A DNA stretch of 64,000 nt from Candidatus Roseilinea mizusawaensis (GCA_016841965.1 JAEANN010000053.1:62001-126000), one strand, 5' to 3'; numbered from the stretch's first letter, positions 43,200-52,735 are shown. Notes: generated by a model from the letters alone, not told the origin. Numbers and translations: made by a program.

Positions 43200-44126
43200 C
43201 TACCACGCAGTGCGCATGTGCGCTACGGTGCGCGCCAGACCATCGGGCAAAGAAACACTGGCGCGCCAGCCCAGGTCGCGCTGCGCGCGCGTTGCATCGA
43301 GCGTGTTTGCACGCACTTCGCCGGCCTTGGCCGGGCCATACTGGGCCGGCAAGGTGTAGCCGGTTAATCGCGCCAGATGCTCGAAGATGGTATTCACATC
43401 GGCGCCAATGCCGGTGCCGATGTTGTACACCCCACTGCCGCTACGAATCGCTCGCAGGTTGGCATCGGCCACGTCACCTACGTAAGTGAAGTCGCGCTGT
43501 TGCTTGCCATCGCCGTTGATGGTCAGCGGTTCGCCGCGCAACATGCGCCCACAGAAAATAGCCACCACGCCGGCCTCGCCAAATGGGTTTTGGCGCGGCC
43601 CATAGACGTTGCCATAGCGCAACGCACAGTAATCCAACCCGAAGTTGTGCCGGAACGCATAGAGATAATGCTCGGCAGAAAGCTTGCTGACGCCATAAGG
43701 ATCGATTGGATGTGCCATAGTGTCCTCGGTAGCCGGCAGGGGCACCCCCTCCCCATAGATCGCGCCGCCGGTAGAAGCCATCACGATCTTGTGCACACCA
43801 TGCCGATGGGCCGCCTTCAACAGTCGCAAGGTGCCGATCACATTGACCATGGCATAGGCATCTGGCGCCTCGATGCTGCCGCGCACATCGGCCATGGCAG
43901 CCTGATGGCTTACAGCCACCGGCTTGGTTTCTGCAAACACCTGCTCCAACGCATCGGCATCACAAATATCGGCCTCATAGAAAGTCGCTTTTGGGTTTAG
44001 GTTTTCGCGCCTGCCCGTGCTCAGGTTATCGATGACTGCAACCTCGTAGCCGGCGTCGATCAGGGTATCGACGATGTGTGAGCCAATAAAACCTGCGCCG
44101 CCTGTGACAATGACTCGATCTGGCAT
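43200..44126 (-). CDS. NAD-dependent sugar epimerase/dehydratase, GalE-like
   Basis: This 308-residue extended short-chain dehydrogenase has the nucleotide-binding VTGGAGFIGSHIVD at the N-terminus, the catalytic YGVSK (Tyr-x-x-x-Lys) after DPY near residue 145, and RYGNVYGPRQNPFGE. The best match is the UDP-glucose 4-epimerase group, which provides UDP-galactose or related sugars for glycan synthesis. The ATG at 44126 has AGGA about 9 nt upstream. Other activities of the superfamily (dehydratase, uronate epimerase) are possible. Confidence 0.86.
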   Translation of the reverse strand: MPDRVIVTGGAGFIGSHIVDTLIDAGYEVAVIDNLSTGRRENLNPKATFYEADICDADALEQVFAETKPVAVSHQAAMADVRGSIEAPDAYAMVNVIGTLRLLKAAHRHGVHKIVMASTGGAIYGEGVPLPATEDTMAHPIDPYGVSKLSAEHYLYAFRHNFGLDYCALRYGNVYGPRQNPFGEAGVVAIFCGRMLRGEPLTINGDGKQQRDFTYVGDVADANLRAIRSGSGVYNIGTGIGADVNTIFEHLARLTGYTLPAQYGPAKAGEVRANTLDATRAQRDLGWRASVSLPDGLARTVAHMRTAW

Positions 44127-44194
44127 GTTGTCCTATTTCCTTTCTGTTCTGTAATGTGTCAGAGTGTCCCCAGTGTATCGCTTTCGCCACAGGC

Positions 44195-47005
44195 TTAGCG
44201 CCGACGTTGCGCTGCGCGCCAACCGACTAAAGCGAAGAGAACAGCCACTACTGCAGCCGCGCTGCTCAGCAATAAGACATCCCCGCCCTGAACGTTGATG
44301 GTTTGATCGGATGTGCGTTCAGCCGGCACAGTTGGCGTGGCAGCCGGCGTGGGTGATGGCGTGACCAGCGGCGTTGGCGTCGGCTCCAGCGTGGGCATGG
44401 CCGTCGACGCCACAAGTGGAGCTGGTTGTAATACCTTCACCTCGCGCTGCACATAAACGATCTGGTACGCACCGGCTTGATCCGCGCCCGCCGACCAGCG
44501 ATTGACCAGCGCCGTTAGCTCGCCGGTCTTCGCCGCAACCGCTGCAACGACTGCGCTGCGATACAGGCCCAGTCCACCGAAAGGCAGATCATCCCGCCCG
44601 ATCCAGCGCGATCCATCCCACTGAACCATACTCACAGCAGCTTCGCCATTGGCTCGCCGGACGGCGCCGGCCAAATAGAGATGGCCGGCCAGGTCAGTCG
44701 CCAGACCAAACGGCCCATCGACTTGCAACCCGGCAAGTCTATCGGCCGATGTCCACCGAGCGCCCTGTTCAGCATAGTGGCGGCCCCAGACGCGCTGCAC
44801 CGGCATCGTGTCGCCGGAAAGCTGAGGGTCTGGCATTATCCAGGCCACATACACCTTGCCGGCGTCATAGGCTGCCAATTGCAGCCACGTGGCTGCGTCC
44901 TGGGACAACTCGAGTGAGCTGCTCCAGGTCAAGCCCATGTCGGTCGAGCGCGCATAGTACACACCTTGCGCATCGTCCGAGCCGGGGAGCGCCACGCGCA
45001 GCCAAGCGACATGGAGTATGCCGGTATAGGGATCGAGCGCAATCCGCGCCTGGTCAACCCCGCTCCAGCCGGCGGCTGCCGCATCAAAGACACTAGCCGG
45101 CGCCGACCACGCGGCGCCGCCATTCGACGACCGCGAGACGTAAACACCGCGCCCCTCATTGAAGGTGACCGCATAGACTACGAACAACTCGTTCGTGAGC
45201 GGGTGCGCCACAATCTGTGGCCAGGAGGCCAGCGCGGACGAAGTCCGCACACGCTGACCAGCGCCGGCCCCATTTCTGATCGTCGGCATCGGCACTGTGA
45301 CCGGTGCCGCCCAGGCAGAAGCCGAGGTCGATTCACGAGCGAGCACCCAACTGTACAACACATCGCCACGAGCCGAGGAGGTCCAGACAGCATGCAGTCT
45401 GCCTTGCCCATCGACTGCCAGCGAGGGCTGCTCGCTTCGGCGCGGGGCACCCGACCGCGGGGCATCTTCCAGGTCAGGGGAACACAGCGCGAGAGTCGGT
45501 CCGCTGGCCAGGCCGGCTGACCACATCATCGCATAGAGGCATGTAGCGGCCGATTGCTCTGCTTCCGCTCGGGTCCACATGGCATACACATTGCCGCCCT
45601 CATCGGCTGCCACGGCAGGAACACGATCCTGGCCTACACCCACTGGGTCAACGGAAAGCGCCTCCGGCCTAGACCAGTTCGAGCGTGTCGCAACAACCAG
45701 CCGCTCCAGCGGGATGGCGTTTCTCGCCGCCCAAACATCGCGCCGGCTGTCGCAACCGACAATGCCGACGCTGTGGCCACCCACCGTTGCTGCCAGACAA
45801 CTGAGTTCTTGCACAGCCCCGCCGGCCGCGTCGGTTGCCAGCGGACTGCCGAGCACAACTGACGACCACTGACTGCCATCCCAGGCCGCCAGGAGAATCA
45901 GATTGGCAGTATCCAGGGGCAGGTTGGCGCCTGCGCCGGCTGTGGCAACAGGAGTCGATGAACCGATCACCCACAACCGATTGTCAGCCGCCCAGGCCAG
46001 CGACCAACGCGTTGGGCAAAGGCCAACATCGCCAAGCACAATTTCGGGCTGCCCCCAGACCGACGCCTGATCGGAAGATCGACGCTGATAGATGCGGCAT
46101 CCGGAAACTGTCGGATCGCGCCACAAGAGCATCGCTTCACCATCTGGCCCGAACGTAGCCAGGGCTTGCGTCGCCGGACGTGTAGGCGAGCCGGCAACCG
46201 GCTCAGGATCTGCCCAGGTTTGGCCGCCATCCAGAGAGCGCGTGAACATGCTACGACCGAGAAGGGGATCATCCCAAGCAATCAGGATGTTGCGGTCGTC
46301 GCGCGTGGCAAGGCTGAGGTTGAAGCCGGCCTCGGACAGACCTCGGAAGTAGAGGGAGGGATAGGCCAGCCGAGGTTTACTCCACCCTCTTGCAGTGCGC
46401 GCGGTGTGATAGATGCCGGCCGGCAAACCTGCGCGCTCGGTGGGGGCCACATACACCCCGTGAAGCGTCTGGCTCGGCGACATCAGCACATCGAACACCG
46501 TGGCGAGGTCGGTTACTTGAGTAGGATTCGTCCACCGTCCTCCGGCCAGACTGGCGCTGAGGAGCGCGCCGACGCCGTTCTGCCAGACAACAGTCAAGCT
46601 GCCATCTGGGCCGGCATACAAGCGCATGGCGCGCGGTTCGGTCAGAGAGACACGCGGCGGCCCGCCGGCGGGCGAAGGCTGCTCATCCCGCAATCCGAAC
46701 ACAAAGGTCAATGCCTGTTGCGGCGACCACACCGTGTCGGTCACCGTAAGGCTGGCATACTTTGCGCCATCAATCGCATCCCACCAGAGCGCATACAGCG
46801 TCCCATCAGGGGCCGCGCTGATAGCGGGCCTGGATGCGGTGCCAGCAAGCGACAGATTGGCCGGCGGGTCCCACGCCATACCCTCGGCCTGCGCCAAAAC
46901 GCGCTGCAAAGCCGGCCCGCCCGGATTGCTCATGGCCAGGGTGATGGCGATCAACCCCATTGTGTACAGCAGGCGGGGCATCACGCGCACTGTTCGATTG
47001 TCCAC
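44195..47005 (-). CDS. Large secreted, membrane-anchored BNR (Asp-box) propeller protein
   Basis: This 936-residue protein has a signal segment (LLYTMGLIAITLAM), many sialidase-like strands and Asp-boxes SLDGGQTW, SSNGGAAW and STDMGLTW spread over at least two propellers. A Pro/Thr-rich stalk (TPTPLVTPSPTPAATPTVP) leads to a final membrane helix and an Arg-rich tail. It is therefore displayed on the outside of the cell. It shares layout with the protein at 29119-30621 and may bind or trim the polysaccharide. The frame begins with GTG at 47005 (AAAGG just upstream); an ATG at 46981 is an alternative. Confidence 0.76.
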   Translation of the reverse strand: MDNRTVRVMPRLLYTMGLIAITLAMSNPGGPALQRVLAQAEGMAWDPPANLSLAGTASRPAISAAPDGTLYALWWDAIDGAKYASLTVTDTVWSPQQALTFVFGLRDEQPSPAGGPPRVSLTEPRAMRLYAGPDGSLTVVWQNGVGALLSASLAGGRWTNPTQVTDLATVFDVLMSPSQTLHGVYVAPTERAGLPAGIYHTARTARGWSKPRLAYPSLYFRGLSEAGFNLSLATRDDRNILIAWDDPLLGRSMFTRSLDGGQTWADPEPVAGSPTRPATQALATFGPDGEAMLLWRDPTVSGCRIYQRRSSDQASVWGQPEIVLGDVGLCPTRWSLAWAADNRLWVIGSSTPVATAGAGANLPLDTANLILLAAWDGSQWSSVVLGSPLATDAAGGAVQELSCLAATVGGHSVGIVGCDSRRDVWAARNAIPLERLVVATRSNWSRPEALSVDPVGVGQDRVPAVAADEGGNVYAMWTRAEAEQSAATCLYAMMWSAGLASGPTLALCSPDLEDAPRSGAPRRSEQPSLAVDGQGRLHAVWTSSARGDVLYSWVLARESTSASAWAAPVTVPMPTIRNGAGAGQRVRTSSALASWPQIVAHPLTNELFVVYAVTFNEGRGVYVSRSSNGGAAWSAPASVFDAAAAGWSGVDQARIALDPYTGILHVAWLRVALPGSDDAQGVYYARSTDMGLTWSSSLELSQDAATWLQLAAYDAGKVYVAWIMPDPQLSGDTMPVQRVWGRHYAEQGARWTSADRLAGLQVDGPFGLATDLAGHLYLAGAVRRANGEAAVSMVQWDGSRWIGRDDLPFGGLGLYRSAVVAAVAAKTGELTALVNRWSAGADQAGAYQIVYVQREVKVLQPAPLVASTAMPTLEPTPTPLVTPSPTPAATPTVPAERTSDQTINVQGGDVLLLSSAAAVVAVLFALVGWRAAQRRR

Positions 47006-47060
47006 GCAGCCTTTGTCTACACTTGCTTGCTTGCTGTCGATCCCGATGCGCCCCGCCGGG

Positions 47061-47864
47061 TCACGCGGTCAGGATATACCCAGCGCCGCGCGTATTGAGG
47101 ATACGGCTGGCCAGGTCTGGCTGCACAGCCAGTTTGCGGCGCAGACGCATCATGTGCGGGCGCAATTGCTGCACGGCTGCTTGCATGGGCATATCGGGCC
47201 TGTTCAAGGCATGGCGCATGAAATCCTCCAGCGTGACGGTGTGACCCACATTCTGCAGCAGCAGGTTGAACATACGACCTTCGATCGGGCTGAGGTGAAT
47301 GTACTTGCCCTCGACTCGAATCACACGGCCAACCGGCTCCCACTCGATGCTCTGGCGGATGGGCGTCGGATCGACTGCGCGGGCCGGTATGCGCGCCATG
47401 ATGACCTGAGGCAACTGCCGGCGGGCCGATGCACGCGGCTCGCGCTCCGATATCACACGCTCGACCAGAAACTGCGCGCTGAACTCGCGGTCGATATCCG
47501 GATCGCTTGACAGTAGGTATTCCCGAGCGCCCAGGCGCAACGCTTTGATCGGGGCATAGATATCCTTGCCCTCCCGGTCGAGCACCAGGGTTGGCGGCAC
47601 GCTGGCGTGAAGCGCAACCCCACGCGTGCGCTCGCGCAGAATGCTCAACAGCGCCAGCGCGCCGGCCTGCAACTCTGCCACAAGGATGGTCGGTGTCGCC
47701 TCCGCGCCATCTGTGAGATTGCCGCCTTCCGCACGGGGCATCTGCTCTAGGGTCTCGCCAACGCTGTGGGTGTGTGTCACCTTACAGCCTGCCTGCGCCA
47801 GTCCGCGTTGGATCGCGGCATCCGGCTCATGCCCATTCGTCAAGTAAATCGCATGTATAGACAT
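47061..47864 (-). CDS. OmpR-type transcription regulator with degenerate receiver domain
   Basis: This 267-residue protein has an N-terminal part that follows the receiver fold (TILVAELQAGALALL, then IKALRLGAREYLL), but the phospho-accepting Asp is Glu and the acidic pocket is missing, so it is probably not phosphorylated. The C-terminal 95 residues form a winged helix of the Trans_reg_C type (LSPIEGRMFNLLLQNVG, NTRGAGYIL). Start 47864 has AGGAGG 4-5 nt upstream, the strongest ribosome-binding sequence seen. It lies 60 bp downstream of the radical SAM gene in the same direction and likely shares its promoter. Confidence 0.78.
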   Translation of the reverse strand: MSIHAIYLTNGHEPDAAIQRGLAQAGCKVTHTHSVGETLEQMPRAEGGNLTDGAEATPTILVAELQAGALALLSILRERTRGVALHASVPPTLVLDREGKDIYAPIKALRLGAREYLLSSDPDIDREFSAQFLVERVISEREPRASARRQLPQVIMARIPARAVDPTPIRQSIEWEPVGRVIRVEGKYIHLSPIEGRMFNLLLQNVGHTVTLEDFMRHALNRPDMPMQAAVQQLRPHMMRLRRKLAVQPDLASRILNTRGAGYILTA

Positions 47865-47924
47865 CTTTCCTCCTTCTTTTCCCATCCGAGAGACTTCTCA
47901 ACGCACTCCCGAATGTAAAACCGG

Positions 47925-49772
47925 CTACGCCGATTGCGACCGCGCCGACTTCGGCCGAGGTAACTGCGACGGCTTGTGCTTCGGCGTCTCCCTGCCCCAT
48001 TTCAGTGTTGCCAGCGCAATCTCCACAGCCGATCGAACCACTGACAGGCTGTTGATGCTCTTCAGGTAAGTCATGATCGGCCCTGGCCGGAATGCCCACT
48101 CGCGGAAGGCGCGCTTCTGCCAATACTCCATCTCTTCCGCGGTCAGCCCTGGGTAATCCAGCACGGTCGACTTGTCCATATCCACTTCCTCCCATTGCGT
48201 GCCGGCTCTGAACCAGTTGTTCTCCAACACGTCGAAGAAGAATGGCGTACCCGGATAAGGGGCAGCGACGTGGAACAGCGCGATATCCAGTGGCAGTTCC
48301 TTAGAGAACTTGATCGTCTGCCGGATCGTCTCGACCGTCTCGCCCGGCAGTCCAATGATGAAATAGCCCCAGTTCTTGATGCCGGCGTTGTGCGCCCAGG
48401 TAAGGGCGCGCGGCGCCTGCTCCATGCGATAGCCCTTGGCCGCCCGTTTCAGGATTTGCTCGTTGGCGCTCTCGATGCCCCACGAGATGTAGGTGCAGCC
48501 CGACTTGCCCATCATCTTCAACATTTCCTCGTCGACGTAGTCCACGCGGCTGTTGCACGTCCAGGTGATCTTCATGCCGCTATCGAGAATCGCCTGGGCG
48601 ATGCCCATGACCTGATCGCGGTTCACGGTGAACAGGTCGGCGTACATGTGGACGTGGTGCACCCCCAGGTCGTACAGCACCTTGATCTCTTTCATGATGT
48701 TTTCCGGAGATCGCAGTCGTATCGAATACTGATAGCTGACGTGCTTGATGCAATACTTGCAGCCGGCGGTGCAGCCCCGGCTCGTCACGATGAACGTGTA
48801 CGGCCCCTTGATCATGGGGATGCGATACTTGTCGAACGGCAGCAGGTGATGCGCTGGTATCGGCAGGTCATCCAGATTGCGGATGAAGGGCCGGTCGAAG
48901 TTGACCAGCACTTCATTGCCCCTGCGCCAGGCCAGCCCCCGAATGGAAGCGAGTTGCGCATGGGTCACCGGCATGCGCGAGTCACTGATCGGCGCTTCAA
49001 CATCCTGCACTGTCCAAGCCGGCCGCCAAGTTGGGTCCGCATCGCGCATCATCCGGCGCATCAAGCCGTCCGCGTCAGCCGGCTCGCCCTCCGGCTTGAC
49101 CAACGTGCCATCGTCGGTGATGGACCATAGTTTCAGCGCGGTCATGATGGTGTCCATCAACTCGCGCAGAGTCAACTCCGGCTCGCCGCGCAGCACGAAG
49201 TCCAGCGCCGGGTACTGCTCCAGCGTCTGGCGCGGCATGGGCGTCACATGCGTGCCAAAGCCGATGGTGATCGCACCCAGGCTGCGCGCCAGAAAGGCGC
49301 CATACATGTCGTTGGTGAGCGTCGGCGCTGTCACCTGTGTGAGGTAGAAGCGCGGGCGTTTTTCGCGCAAAAGCTGCTCGAACTCGGCCCAACTCATGCG
49401 CAGGGCATTTGCGTCAACGATCTCGACGCTGTAGTCTTCGAGCAGCATGGCGGCCATCTGAGCCAGCTCAATCTGCGGCCACACCATGTTCTCGCGGCTA
49501 CGCCGGCCCACCCGATGCTGGCTGCGAATCCAGATCGTGCCGTCGGGCGTTGGCGGGTTCACCAGAAGAATGTCAACGTTATGCTTCGGTCTCAGAATGC
49601 CCTTGGCGCGCACCGCCAGATCGGCGTCGGGAAATTTTGGGTTCGGCAACGATTTCAGCGCCCGCGTGCCGAGGTTGAGTTTCAGTTGCTCTTGAAGTGA
49701 TAAATCGCCGCCCGGCTTGCCGTTGCGCGGCCGGTTGCTTTCAGTTTGTTCAATTCGTGGTTGCTCGCTCAT
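47925..49772 (-). CDS. B12-binding-like radical SAM protein
   Basis: This 615-residue protein starts with a cobalamin-binding-like Rossmann domain (VDILLVNPP, then VEIVDANALRMSW). The radical SAM core follows, with the [4Fe-4S] ligands C334, C338 and C341 in TSRGCTAGCKYC, and a helical end. The DxHxxG histidine that binds cobalt in many family members is not visible. Members of this group methylate or rearrange diverse substrates, so the reaction is not predictable; modification of a lipid or sugar is plausible from context. The gene starts behind an A+T-rich promoter region with two contiguous dyads (49838-49871). Confidence 0.82.
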   Translation of the reverse strand: MSEQPRIEQTESNRPRNGKPGGDLSLQEQLKLNLGTRALKSLPNPKFPDADLAVRAKGILRPKHNVDILLVNPPTPDGTIWIRSQHRVGRRSRENMVWPQIELAQMAAMLLEDYSVEIVDANALRMSWAEFEQLLREKRPRFYLTQVTAPTLTNDMYGAFLARSLGAITIGFGTHVTPMPRQTLEQYPALDFVLRGEPELTLRELMDTIMTALKLWSITDDGTLVKPEGEPADADGLMRRMMRDADPTWRPAWTVQDVEAPISDSRMPVTHAQLASIRGLAWRRGNEVLVNFDRPFIRNLDDLPIPAHHLLPFDKYRIPMIKGPYTFIVTSRGCTAGCKYCIKHVSYQYSIRLRSPENIMKEIKVLYDLGVHHVHMYADLFTVNRDQVMGIAQAILDSGMKITWTCNSRVDYVDEEMLKMMGKSGCTYISWGIESANEQILKRAAKGYRMEQAPRALTWAHNAGIKNWGYFIIGLPGETVETIRQTIKFSKELPLDIALFHVAAPYPGTPFFFDVLENNWFRAGTQWEEVDMDKSTVLDYPGLTAEEMEYWQKRAFREWAFRPGPIMTYLKSINSLSVVRSAVEIALATLKWGRETPKHKPSQLPRPKSARSQSA

Positions 49773-49837
49773 TCCAGCCCAGCCATACTTCGCATCATAA
49801 TCATAATTTACTTTGCTAAAATAACAAGATTAAGCGC

Positions 49838-49871
49838 CTTTAGCATCTAAAGAACAATTTTTACAATTGTT
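49838..49871. promoter_or_regulatory. Two contiguous perfect dyads upstream of the radical SAM/regulator operon
   Basis: CTTTAG-CAT-CTAAAG (49838-49852) is followed with no gap by AACAATT-TTTAC-AATTGTT (49853-49871). Both are perfect inverted repeats in a 100-bp A+T-rich island in otherwise GC-rich DNA, 66-100 bp upstream of the ATG at 49772. The second could also serve as a weak terminator for the gene that ends at 49910. Operator function is inferred. Confidence 0.5.
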
Positions 49872-49909
49872 TTGTGGCGGCAAGCGCACTCAAAGCAGGC
49901 ACGCAGAGG

Positions 49910-51223
49910 CTACAGAGTGCTACTGCCTTGCAGATCGAGGTGTACTTGCGCATCACGCCGGCTCAGCTCATCCAGCACACGCATAACAATAAAGGAGATC
50001 ACAAACTGCATACCGACCAGAATCAGCATCGTTGCGCCCAGCAGCCACAACCACAGGCGTGACATGTCCCAACCACCGAAGCTGAAGAAGAACGAGACGA
50101 CGCCGACTGCTAGCCCCGCGATGATAAACATGCCCCCTATCCACCAGAAATGGCGCTCCAGCGGGCGGGCGAAAATCGGTCGGCCAAACATGCCTTGCCG
50201 AATTGGGCGCTTCTGAAACAGCGTCACCAGATAGTTGAACATCGCGCCCAGATTGAACAAGCTGACGCCTGCCACTGCCGAAACCAGCGCCGTCGTCACA
50301 GCGAAGACACCCCACCGGTCGATCTCTGTGACGCCGCTCAGCCGGGCCACCAACAGACTACCCAGAGTCAGCACAGCCAGAGCAACGCCGGCCATCCCAA
50401 TCAGGCCAAGGATGCGAACAGGGTTGTACGCCAGCGCCGTCCACAGGATCGCATTCAGAAAGCGCATTCCATCGCGAATCACGCCGAGCTTAGAGTCCCC
50501 CAGCCGCTCGCTGTGGGGAATCGGCACCTCGGCTAGCTTGAGGTTCTCGTGGATCGCCCGGGTGCTCATGGCAGGCGTAAAGTTCAGCCCGTCGGGGAGT
50601 GGATAAAGCGCCGGCAGCGCTTCACGACGGAAGACGCGCATGCCACTGGCGACATCCGTGACCTGCGTATTGCCGATCAAGCTGACCAGCCGGGCAAACA
50701 TGAAGTTGCCGACCTGCCGCACGAGCGGGCTGTCATTTTTGGCGCCGGCCATGCGCGATCCCACGCACATGTCTGCGCCCTTCATCACTTCACCACACAG
50801 TTGAGGCAAGTATTCGGGCGGGTACGTGCCGTCGGCATCCAGAAACGCGAGCAGGTCGCCGGCGGCGACGCGAAACCCCGTCTTCAGCGCGCCGCCATAG
50901 TTGCGGTTGACTTTGTGCTGCACCAGCCTGACGCCGGGGTAGCCGCGCACGATGTCGGCCGTGCGATCCTTGCTGCCATCGTCCACGACGATGACCTCGA
51001 AGCCGGCGATGCCGGTTGCCTTGACAGCCGGCCCCACTGCCAGAACACGCTCCAGAATGTCAGCGATGCCATCTTCTTCGTTGTAGGCCGGGATCACCAC
51101 CGACAAGGTGTGCTCGGCTGCTGCCCATCCTTCGGCAGCGCTGCGCGCCGGGCCAGGCGCGCGTGCACTGTCTCTACTTCTGCCGGCGCTGCCCAAAGCA
51201 ACGCCACTGCTGTATGTGCCCAT
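49910..51223 (-). CDS. Membrane-anchored GT2 glycosyltransferase (GtrB/ArnC-like)
   Basis: This 437-residue protein has a 38-residue Ala/Ser/Arg-rich N-terminal extension. Next comes a GT-A domain: LSVVIPAYNEEDGIADIL, VVDDGSKDRT, NRNYGGALKTGF, the DAD of FLDADGTYPP, VGSRMAG. At least four C-terminal membrane helices follow. This is the GtrB/ArnC type that transfers a sugar to undecaprenyl phosphate, or a closely related enzyme. The ATG at 51223 has GGAGGAG 5 nt upstream, which supports the long N-terminus. It would supply lipid-linked sugar for GT39-type enzymes. Confidence 0.86.
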   Translation of the reverse strand: MGTYSSGVALGSAGRSRDSARAPGPARSAAEGWAAAEHTLSVVIPAYNEEDGIADILERVLAVGPAVKATGIAGFEVIVVDDGSKDRTADIVRGYPGVRLVQHKVNRNYGGALKTGFRVAAGDLLAFLDADGTYPPEYLPQLCGEVMKGADMCVGSRMAGAKNDSPLVRQVGNFMFARLVSLIGNTQVTDVASGMRVFRREALPALYPLPDGLNFTPAMSTRAIHENLKLAEVPIPHSERLGDSKLGVIRDGMRFLNAILWTALAYNPVRILGLIGMAGVALAVLTLGSLLVARLSGVTEIDRWGVFAVTTALVSAVAGVSLFNLGAMFNYLVTLFQKRPIRQGMFGRPIFARPLERHFWWIGGMFIIAGLAVGVVSFFFSFGGWDMSRLWLWLLGATMLILVGMQFVISFIVMRVLDELSRRDAQVHLDLQGSSTL

Positions 51224-51287
51224 TCAGCTCCTCCACAACTCGCCAGACGATCCGGCGACCGATCTCACTGTCGCGTCCATCGGGCTT

Positions 51288-52127
51288 TCAGGCCATGTAC
51301 ACGGGTGCTCGGCGTCTGGCCGAGGCACGCTTTGCGGTTTCGGGTGTGATCTCGCGTATCAGCCGAGCCGGCACGCCACCCACCACTGTATGAGGCGCAA
51401 CATCCCGCGTCACCACTGCGCCGGCTGCAACTACCGCGCCTTTGCCGACCGTGACCCCATCCGTAATCACCGCCCCTGAACCGATCCAGACATCGTCTTC
51501 GATCACAATCCCCTCGGCAGTGATGCCCTGTTCCACGAATGGCCGGGCCGGATCATCGAACACATGATTCACCGCGATAATCTGCGCCAGCGGCGATGTG
51601 TAGACTCGGTCGCCGATGGCGACGCCACCCTGACCACGAATGACGTTCATCTCACCGATCAGGCAATCGGCGCCGATGGTGATGCCGGAGTGAGGCAGGC
51701 TGCGAAAGTTGTACACATGCAGCACGCTGCCATGCATGACATAGGTGCGCGGACCGATAGTGACACCGTGGGGGCAGGCATGAATGTATACCCCCTGGTC
51801 GATATAGCTGCTCCGACCGAGACTAATACGACTGGCAAAGCACAATCGCACGCCGCGCTCGATGGCGGCCAATCCATCCATATGCAGGATCAAGCGATAC
51901 ACAAACGCGCGCAGCCCGATCCCCACAATGCCGGGAACCCACCCCGCCGCCGCCTGAATGACCTGCTCCCGCACATATCGACCGACACTGTCTGCTTGGC
52001 GACTGAGGTACAGCCGAACCAGATGGGATGCAGAACGTTGCGCTGCAAAAGAGCGCGCTGCAAAAGAGCGCGCTGCAGGGGCGCCGGCCCCGGCCTGATG
52101 GTGGGGGCGCTGGTCGAGCGCTGTCAT
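51288..52127 (-). CDS. Left-handed beta-helix (hexapeptide) O-acetyltransferase
   Basis: This 279-residue protein has hexapeptide repeats from about residue 85 onward: [69 protein letters not shown]. The order is that of maltose/galactoside O-acetyltransferases, which take acetyl-CoA. The likely catalytic His is in [10 protein letters not shown]. The N-terminal part carries a repeat-encoded ARSFA stretch. I prefer the ATG at 52127 because GGAG lies 9 nt before it; ATGs at 52190 and 52292 are open alternatives. It would acetylate the surface glycan. Confidence 0.82.
   Translation of the reverse strand: MTALDQRPHHQAGAGAPAARSFAARSFAAQRSASHLVRLYLSRQADSVGRYVREQVIQAAAGWVPGIVGIGLRAFVYRLILHMDGLAAIERGVRLCFASRISLGRSSYIDQGVYIHACPHGVTIGPRTYVMHGSVLHVYNFRSLPHSGITIGADCLIGEMNVIRGQGGVAIGDRVYTSPLAQIIAVNHVFDDPARPFVEQGITAEGIVIEDDVWIGSGAVITDGVTVGKGAVVAAGAVVTRDVAPHTVVGGVPARLIREITPETAKRASARRRAPVYMA
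52042..52077. repeat. In-frame 15-bp tandem repeat in the acetyltransferase gene
   Basis: Two full units of GCTGCAAAAGAGCGC and a partial third. On the minus strand each gives five residues (ARSFA) near the N-terminus. The period is a multiple of three. Confidence 0.85.
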
Positions 52128-52434
52128 GGATGAAAGCTCCGATTTGGTTGAGGCTTGCCTGCGCCGGGGCAGCGTCCGCCGTTCCGACATGCAGACATCC
52201 CGGCTCGTTCTACTCTTGCGCAACAACACACTTCTGTTTTTGAACTGCGGCTGGGCAAATCGCTCACCTTTCACCATCACGACGATCACCATCGCCGCAG
52301 CCCGTCGCGGGTTCGACCGCGCACATCACATGCGCTGCAACCGTCAACCTGGCACTTCTTCATCGCTAACGGTTGTCATTCGCGCTGCACGGAATAGGAT
52401 ACGAAACACCGCTCCTGTCGCCAATGTGGTTAGA

Positions 52435-52484
52435 CACAGTTCTGTCCGAGGAAAAGTACAGCAGGGTGAAAGTCACGAACTGTG
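52435..52484 (-). promoter_or_regulatory. Leader motif copy B within an inverted repeat
   Basis: TCCGAGGAAAAGTACAGCA (52445-52463, plus strand) matches 3877-3896 apart from one base. It lies in the loop between CACAGTTC (52435-52442) and GAACTGTG (52477-52484), a perfect 8-bp dyad. Both copies are upstream of minus-strand surface-glycan genes, 150-320 bp from the start codon. A binding site or RNA element is inferred. Confidence 0.4.
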
Positions 52485-52659
52485 CTCCAGCCCAGTCAAT
52501 GGCAATTGAGGGTGGTGGATTTATGCACAGTGGGCCATCGCGCTGGCTGTGATGGGGCCACTGACCTGTGGAAAAGAACAGTCGCCGGGCAACTGGATGC
52601 CGCCCGCGCACAAGGGGCAAAGAGTACGGACAAGCCTGGCGGCTTATCCCCGCAGGATG

Positions 52660-52735
52660 GGCGCGCAGGCGGCGCGCGCAAGCGGCGCGCGCAGGCGGCG
52701 CACGCAAGCGGCGCACGCAAGCGGCGCAAAGAAAC
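52660..52735. repeat. 13-bp tandem array, five to six degenerate copies
   Basis: Units of GGCGCRCGCARGC run from about 52671 to 52735, preceded by a shortened unit. Period and the GGCGCR core match the 13-bp array at 43036, while the second half of the unit differs. It lies 11 bp from the stop of the response-regulator gene. Confidence 0.9.

Noticed and set aside
42984-43489. Three overlapping plus-strand open frames rich in Arg, Ala, Glu and Asp
   Set aside because: They are produced by the 13-bp tandem array, which keeps all three frames open, and they run on the opposite strand through the 3' part of the epimerase gene.
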